Source of the DNA: a virus
Length of the DNA: 24,435 nucleotides
IMG/VR virus record: IMGVR_UViG_3300000117_006037
Coordinates: 1-24,435 of that record
Direction: 5' to 3' (one strand)
The notes under the pieces are model-generated. The model ran no database searches. It was not told where the DNA came from and saw only the letters and a list, made by a program, of their open reading frames with translations. How positions within the stretch are numbered: the first letter of the stretch is position 1; each line of letters opens with the position of its first letter. Below, piece by piece: positions 20,761 through 24,435 of the stretch. The position numbers and the translations under genes are program-made.

Positions 20761-21030
20761 AAGAGGAGATTCTAAAATGGTATGACGATATTCTAAAGAC
20801 GTAAAAAGTGTGAGTAGGTTCGCCCCAATGAATTGAAAACTATGTCTAAACAAGGTGATTGGGGGACTCTGATTAAAAATCCTGGATCAGAGTTAGGCAG
20901 TGAGACGACCACGTTAAAAGTCAGGTAATAATTGTCGAGTGAGTATAAACACTGTTAAACCTGTAAACGACAATAAAATTAAGACGCAGGTGGGAATGAT
21001 AATCGCCCTCAGTAGAAAGGATTATCTTTT
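20761..21030 (+). ncRNA. Candidate structured non-coding RNA
   Basis: About 270 bases with stops in all three + frames, directly behind an early promoter, and less A+T-rich than true intergenic spacers here. Perfect stems: CCCCAAT 20823-20829 with ATTGGGG 20858-20864; ACTCTGAT 20866-20873 with ATCAGAGT 20886-20893 (12-base loop); ATTGTCG 20931-20937 with CGACAAT 20968-20974, containing AGTG/CACT (20938-20941/20950-20953); and GATAATC 20998-21004 with GATTATC 21020-21026 followed by TTTTATT. ACCTG at 20959-20963 could pair with CAGGT at 20922-20926 or 20987-20991 as a pseudoknot. No match to tRNA, tmRNA, RNase P or 6S features that I know. Confidence 0.5.
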
Positions 21031-21036
21031 ATTATT
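20998..21036 (+). terminator. Weak terminator-like hairpin at the end of the non-coding RNA
   Basis: GATAATC (20998-21004) and GATTATC (21020-21026), a 15-base loop, followed by TTTTATTATT. The stem is only 7 bp and A+T-rich, so termination may be partial; the next gene's AGGAG begins 3 bases beyond. Confidence 0.4.
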
Positions 21037-21050
21037 ATGAGGAGTATATC

Positions 21051-21278
21051 ATGGCACAGACTCAAAAACAACGGATGGCACTCATTCGTAAAGTCTCTAA
21101 AAAATTCAATAAAAAATTACAACGCAATCAACGTGTGCGTAAAACCGAAACATCTTTTCTTGATAAGGTTGATAATGGTGATAACATCTATGCGTATACA
21201 GATGCACCAAAATATGTCGATGAATATTATGGCGATCGTGCTCGTAGTCAGGAGTCATACGAAAGGGATTGGGACTAA
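21051..21278 (+). CDS. Hypothetical basic protein (75 aa)
   Basis: Unrecognised. The N-terminal half is highly basic and helical (RKVSKKFNKKLQRNQRVRK), a nucleic-acid-binding look. The C-terminal half is acidic and aromatic (NIYAYTDAPKYVDEYYGDRAR). AGGAG at 21039-21043 precedes the ATG by 7 bases. It is the first gene after the non-coding region and probably shares promoter P6. Its stop shares one base with the next ATG. Confidence 0.7.
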   Translation: MAQTQKQRMALIRKVSKKFNKKLQRNQRVRKTETSFLDKVDNGDNIYAYTDAPKYVDEYYGDRARSQESYERDWD

Positions 21279-21460
21279 TGGTAGATTATCAAAGAATGTC
21301 TTCAGATCGTATGGCAGCATGTCGTGTATTTTCTGGTGAGATAATGCGTATCCGTACAAAAATTGTTGAAGGTGATCAAGATGCACAGTTCCTTAATCAA
21401 GTAATTAATTATTTAGAAATGCGTATCGACTCTATGAAAAAGAAGGAGCATTATAGATGA
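21278..21460 (+). CDS. Small hypothetical protein (60 aa)
   Basis: Unrecognised helical protein: MVDYQRMSSDRMAACRVF..., with RTKIVEGDQDAQFLNQVINYLEMR and a basic end. ATG 21278 is chosen over an upstream TTG (21269) because AAGGGA lies 9 bases before it and it overlaps the previous stop by one base. The last bases overlap the next start (ATGA). Confidence 0.65.
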   Translation: MVDYQRMSSDRMAACRVFSGEIMRIRTKIVEGDQDAQFLNQVINYLEMRIDSMKKKEHYR

Positions 21461-21792
21461 CAATGCATTTATTACCATCTTATTATACTACGACTGATCT
21501 TCGTAAACGTAAAAAGAAAAATGTTTCTCAAGAAGATATCAAAACTCAAAAACTTCTTGAAAGACTTGGTTATAATAAAAATCATAATTTTCGTCCTGAT
21601 ATTCCAGACTATCGTATATCAAAGTCAGACGTTCAAACATCTGATAGAGTTGGCAATGGTTTCAAAAATATAGCAAAGCAGTACACTGGTGACGAGTTAG
21701 CAGGCATCGGTACACTCCATAAATCAAATATGGTGCCAGTTCGTAAAGACAGTAATGATGCTAAAGAAATCGCAAGGATGAGAAGAGGATGA
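21457..21792 (+). CDS. Conserved hypothetical protein (111 aa)
   Basis: A conserved-looking phage protein of unknown function. LLPSYYTTTDLRKRKKK at the start, KLLERLGYNK, DIPDYRISKSD, TSDRVGNG, YTGDELAGIGTLHKSNMVPV and DAKEIARMRR at the end look like short conserved blocks separated by polar linkers. The blocks IPDYR and LxGIxTLHKSNxVPV recur, as I recall, in proteins of many unrelated phages. No catalytic motif is visible. ATGA coupling on both sides. Confidence 0.72.
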   Translation: MTMHLLPSYYTTTDLRKRKKKNVSQEDIKTQKLLERLGYNKNHNFRPDIPDYRISKSDVQTSDRVGNGFKNIAKQYTGDELAGIGTLHKSNMVPVRKDSNDAKEIARMRRG

Positions 21793-22049
21793 AGAATCCA
21801 GTTGCAAAATATTTAATGTGTTCATATGCATACTATATTGATGATGAACCACTTATCTCGGATGCTGAATACGATAAACTTGCTAAATCTATATTAGAAA
21901 ACTATGATACGATTGATCATCCACACAAAGTTCATATTACAAAAGATGATTTGAAAGCAGGAACATTTCTTGGTAAATACCCAACGATGATAAAAGGTGC
22001 AGTTGAAAGTTATAGAAGACAAATGAAAAAATATCGTCCTGTTGTGTAG
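21789..22049 (+). CDS. LigA N-terminal-like small protein (86 aa)
   Basis: The segment AYYIDDEPLISDAEYDKLAKSIL (residues about 14-36) resembles the first part (domain Ia, NAD-binding) of bacterial NAD-dependent DNA ligase, where YY..D.P.ISDAEYD.L...L is the hallmark. The remaining 50 residues (HKVHITKDDLKAGTFLGKYP and a basic tail) do not resemble ligase, and the adenylation domain is absent, so it is not a ligase by itself. It could bind NMN/NAD or be a co-opted domain; this is inference. ATGA-coupled upstream; an early promoter follows the stop. Confidence 0.65.
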   Translation: MKNPVAKYLMCSYAYYIDDEPLISDAEYDKLAKSILENYDTIDHPHKVHITKDDLKAGTFLGKYPTMIKGAVESYRRQMKKYRPVV

Positions 22050-22056
22050 ATATTCC

Positions 22057-22085
22057 TTTACTATTGTTTTAAAATGTGATACAAT
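22057..22085 (+). promoter_or_regulatory. Early promoter P7
   Basis: TTTACT at 22057-22062, a 17-base spacer, TACAAT at 22080-22085 and an extended TG at 22077-22078. A GAGGAG ribosome site lies before the ATG at 22119. Confidence 0.88.
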
Positions 22086-22118
22086 GATTATAAGAAACCA
22101 TTCTGAGGAGAAAAAATT

Positions 22119-23261
22119 ATGGGTTTAACAGCATTAAAAGGTAAAAGGTCAAAGAAGAAAGCACCACGTGCAAAGTCTCGCATCGGCATTGCTGGTGTTC
22201 CACTTGACAAAGGATTCTCAATTTTCAAAGACGAGTTTCATTTCAATGTTGATCGTAAAGAAGTTTCAGCAACTATGAAGTCTTACATCAAGTCTAAGAT
22301 GACTAAAGATGATCAACGCGATATCTTTGCATGTCCTGAATATAAATTTTATACATTCAGTCATTATGCTGCAACTGCATTTTGGTCGTTAAATAAATTA
22401 GAGTCTGAGGATCTGTTTGTTTATTATGAAGCAAAACTTTATGATTATCTCTTAAATCTAATTGAATTAGGAAGAGAGATTCGTAAAGAACAAAAAGAAG
22501 AAGTGAAGATAGAAAATGTAATTTCACTTTCTCCTATGGAAAGGTTACAAAATAAGATCAGTGATACTATTATGCAGGATCTACTTGATCTTGAAGATCA
22601 ATGGATGAATGGTGAAAAAACTACTATTGATATTTACAAATTATTTCAAACACACAGTTTGTCTGGTAGTGCAACATTACCAGTCAGAAAGGTGATTGAG
22701 GGTTGGTTGCTAGATTATGAAGATGCTTATTATAAGCGTGATGATGATGCCGTCGAGGGTTATTCTCATTTGAAAAAAACCGAACTCAATCACCGAATTA
22801 AATCTTGTCAAGAGATACTCCTCGATCTCGACAAGATACAGTCAGCAGCAAAAGCAAATCGTAAGGTTCGTAAACCGAAGATAAAGTCTGCTGATAAACA
22901 AGTGGGTCGGGTGCAATACAAAAAAGAAGATCAGAACTTTAAGTTGGTGTCTATCAATCCAATTCTCCTCATTGGATCTCATAGACTTTACGCATTCAAC
23001 TGTAAGACGAGAACTTTTATAGAGTATTGCACCCAATCTGCTAATGGTTTCGAAATATCTGGTAGCACAATTAAAAACTTCGACAAAGTCAATAGTCGTA
23101 AAATTAAATTAAGAAAACCAGATGTAATATTATCTTCTATTGGTAAATTAAAAAGACCATCACAGATTGATGACATGTTAAAAACATTAAAGACTAAATC
23201 ATCTATACCAAACGGACGTATCAATAAAGATACTATATTATTAAAGGTAATGAACAAATGA
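22119..23261 (+). CDS. Large conserved phage protein of unknown function (380 aa)
   Basis: A conserved protein of marine T4-type phages that I cannot name functionally. It has a basic N-terminal tail (KGKRSKKKAPRAKSRIG), SRIGIAGVPLDKGFSIFKDEFHF, a helical region with ACPEYKF and FSHYAATAFW, a middle DLLDLEDQWMNGEKTTIDIYKLFQ, LDYEDAYYKRDDDAVEGYSHLKKTEL and a basic C-terminal domain ending PNGRINKDTILLKV. There is no nucleotide-binding motif. It is early-expressed, coupled by ATGA to gp33 and adjacent to gp32, so a role in replication or transcription switching is plausible but unproven. Confidence 0.75.
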   Translation: MGLTALKGKRSKKKAPRAKSRIGIAGVPLDKGFSIFKDEFHFNVDRKEVSATMKSYIKSKMTKDDQRDIFACPEYKFYTFSHYAATAFWSLNKLESEDLFVYYEAKLYDYLLNLIELGREIRKEQKEEVKIENVISLSPMERLQNKISDTIMQDLLDLEDQWMNGEKTTIDIYKLFQTHSLSGSATLPVRKVIEGWLLDYEDAYYKRDDDAVEGYSHLKKTELNHRIKSCQEILLDLDKIQSAAKANRKVRKPKIKSADKQVGRVQYKKEDQNFKLVSINPILLIGSHRLYAFNCKTRTFIEYCTQSANGFEISGSTIKNFDKVNSRKIKLRKPDVILSSIGKLKRPSQIDDMLKTLKTKSSIPNGRINKDTILLKVMNK

Positions 23262-23500
23262 CAATAGAAGAAAATTTTCTAACAAAATCAAAATTTACGA
23301 AACTGATTGAATCTACAGTCAGTGAATTAAGAATTCCATATATGGATGCAGTATTACATCTCTGTGAAAAAAATGATATTGAACCAGAAGATGTCAAAAA
23401 ATTTATCTCACCTATCATTCGAGATAAAATCGAAGCAGAAGCAATGAATTTAAATTTCTTACCGAAACAAAATTCTTTAGATTCTGCACTTTTCGAGTAA
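23258..23500 (+). CDS. 33: gp33-like late-transcription coactivator
   Basis: 80 residues, MTIEENFLTKSKFTKLIE... T4 gp33 links the sliding clamp to host RNA polymerase to activate late promoters. Its place next to gp32, its size and the pattern PYMDAVLHLCEKNDIEPEDVKKFISPIIRDKIEAEAMNLNFLP match proteins annotated as gp33 in marine T4-type phages. The C-terminus LDSALFE is an acidic-hydrophobic peptide like the clamp-binding ends of gp33 and gp55. TATAAATA boxes at 7152 and 20291 would be its targets. The assignment rests on remembered homologues. Confidence 0.74.
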   Translation: MTIEENFLTKSKFTKLIESTVSELRIPYMDAVLHLCEKNDIEPEDVKKFISPIIRDKIEAEAMNLNFLPKQNSLDSALFE

Positions 23501-23503
23501 ATG

Positions 23504-23520
23504 TGTATATATAATATACA
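23504..23520 (+). repeat. 7-bp A+T palindrome before P8
   Basis: TGTATAT (23504-23510) and ATATACA (23514-23520) around ATA, just downstream of the gp33 stop and upstream of the gp32 promoter. It could be a protein-binding site, a weak hairpin, or chance in A+T-rich DNA. Confidence 0.4.
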
Positions 23521-23527
23521 TAAACGC

Positions 23528-23556
23528 TTTACAAAGTGTTCATATTATGATACAAT
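23528..23556 (+). promoter_or_regulatory. Promoter P8 for gene 32
   Basis: TTTACA at 23528-23533, a 17-base spacer, TACAAT at 23551-23556 and an extended TG at 23548-23549. It is the only one of the eight with TTTACA as -35. It leaves a ~40-base leader before the gp32 ATG. Confidence 0.83.
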
Positions 23557-23603
23557 TATACTTCAGTAAATATTTCAGCACATACAAGGATACAAAAAAA
23601 TAT

Positions 23604-24435
23604 GTCATTCGAAAACTTAAAACGCAATCGCGATCAAATCTCCAAATTAGTACAAGCAGCAGAGTCAGTCGGTGGATCTACAGAGACTAAATCTTATGTA
23701 GATGAAAGACTGTGGAAACCAACAGTAGACAAAGCAGGTAATGGTTATGCAGTCTTACGATTCTTACCAGCAACTGAGGGAGCAGAACTCCCATGGGTCA
23801 GATACTGGGATCATGGATTCAAAGGACCAACTGGTTTGTGGTATATCGAAAACTCACTTACATCTATTGGTCAACCTGATCCAGTGGGTGAACTCAACTC
23901 AAAACTTTGGAACTCCGGAAACGATTCAGATAAAGAAAAAGCAAGATCACAAAAACGTAGATTACACTATGTAACAAATGTTCTTGTTCTTCAAGATCCA
24001 TCTAATCCCCAAAACGAAGGAAAAGTATTCCTCTATAAGTTTGGTAAAAAAATCTTTGATAAACTTATGGATTCAATGCAACCTGAGTTTGCCGATGAGT
24101 CACCAGTTAATCCATTTGATATGTGGGAAGGTGCTGACTTTAAACTAAAAATTAGAAATGTAGAGGGATATCGTAATTATGATAAATCCGAATTTGCTTC
24201 TCAGTCCACTCTTTATGATGGTGATGATTCTCGTTTGGAGTCTGTATATAATCAACTACACAATTTAAATGAGTTTACAGATCCTAGCAATTATAAAACA
24301 TATGATGAGTTGAAAACTAAACTCATGCGTGTTCTTGGTGAGGAAGCATCTGCTGGTGCTTATACAGTAAGGCAGGAAACTCAAATCAACGAACCAGTGT
24401 CGACTCCTGAACCACAAAAACTTGAACCAGTAACT
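23604..24435 (+). CDS. 32: gp32 single-stranded DNA-binding protein, partial
   Basis: Coats ssDNA in replication, recombination and repair. 277 codons are visible and the gene runs past the window end; T4 gp32 has 301. The N-terminus MSFENLKRNRDQI gives a basic LAST-like patch (KRNR, 7-10) for cooperative binding. The core has AVLRFLPATEG, VRYWDHGF, GLWYIENSLTSIGQPDPVGE, KRRLHYVTNVLVLQDP, GKVFLYKFGKKIFDKL and KLKIRNVEGYRNYDKSEF, all characteristic of T4-type gp32. The zinc-binding cysteines of T4 gp32 (77, 87, 90) have no counterparts in this stretch, as in cyanophage relatives. An acidic C-terminal domain would follow. Confidence 0.93.

Noticed and set aside
20810-20990. tRNA, tmRNA, RNase P, hammerhead or group I intron in the non-coding region
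   Set aside because: GGTTCG at 20817 recalls a T-loop and CTGATTA at 20869 recalls a hammerhead core, but no cloverleaf, CCA end, conserved core or flanking split gene could be drawn.
23741-23974. 77-codon + strand frame within the gp32 region
   Set aside because: It is a shifted frame of the gp32 coding sequence, with no ribosome site.
1-24435. CRISPR array, insertion sequence, integrase or attachment site
   Set aside because: No regularly spaced direct repeats, transposase or recombinase motifs, or terminal repeats were seen.

Overview
The window is a gene-dense, A+T-rich piece of a T4-type myovirus genome. Every credible gene is on the + strand, intergenic gaps are short, and stop/start overlaps (ATGA or shared bases) are frequent. 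Diagnostic T4-type genes are an RNase H-type 5'-3' exonuclease, a gp33-like late-transcription coactivator and the gp32 single-strand binding protein. PhoH, a DUF6433 protein, a PD-(D/E)XK exonuclease, a 2OG-Fe(II) oxygenase, an A-type Fe-S carrier and a monomeric class II ribonucleotide reductase resemble the gene set of marine T4-type phages of cyanobacteria and SAR11. The host is therefore probably a marine bacterium. This is inference; no photosynthesis gene or tRNA is visible to fix the host.

Layout: (1) 1-2045, the C-terminal part of a B12-dependent ribonucleotide reductase, two small Cys-rich proteins and a GIY-YIG-like nuclease. (2) 2046-7598, replication, repair and nucleotide genes: RNase H, PhoH, Cas4/RecB-like exonuclease, a 5'-deoxynucleotidase-like HAD protein, several small unknowns and a small EF-hand membrane protein. 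(3) 7621-17746, about 10 kb of tightly coupled glycan genes: six or more glycosyltransferases, three methyltransferase-like proteins, an NAD-dependent epimerase, a compact glycerophosphodiesterase and a fused HAD-phosphatase/sugar nucleotidyltransferase. It has no polymerase or flippase and no promoter seen inside it. (4) 17747-19548, a metal/redox block: SprT-like zincin, Fe-S carrier, zinc ribbon, glutaredoxin and 2OG oxygenase. (5) 19549-22049, small early genes, including an ArdC-N-like candidate antirestriction protein, tiny membrane proteins among palindromes, and an approximately 300-base promoter-driven non-coding stretch with several perfect stems. (6) 22050-24435, a large conserved unknown, gp33 and gp32 (cut by the window end).

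Regulation is unusually readable. Eight sites share TTTAC(T/A), exactly 17 bases, then a -10 hexamer (TACAAT, TATAAT or TAGAAT) with an extended TGn, which is a host-sigma70-type early promoter. Exact T4-type late boxes (TATAAATA) occur at 7152 and 20291. One early promoter lies inside an inverted repeat that overlaps the next gene's ribosome binding site. A strong Rho-independent terminator sits at 3564-3595. The most promising undescribed elements are the structured RNA at about 20761-21030, the glycan island, and the promoter/stem-loop cassettes.
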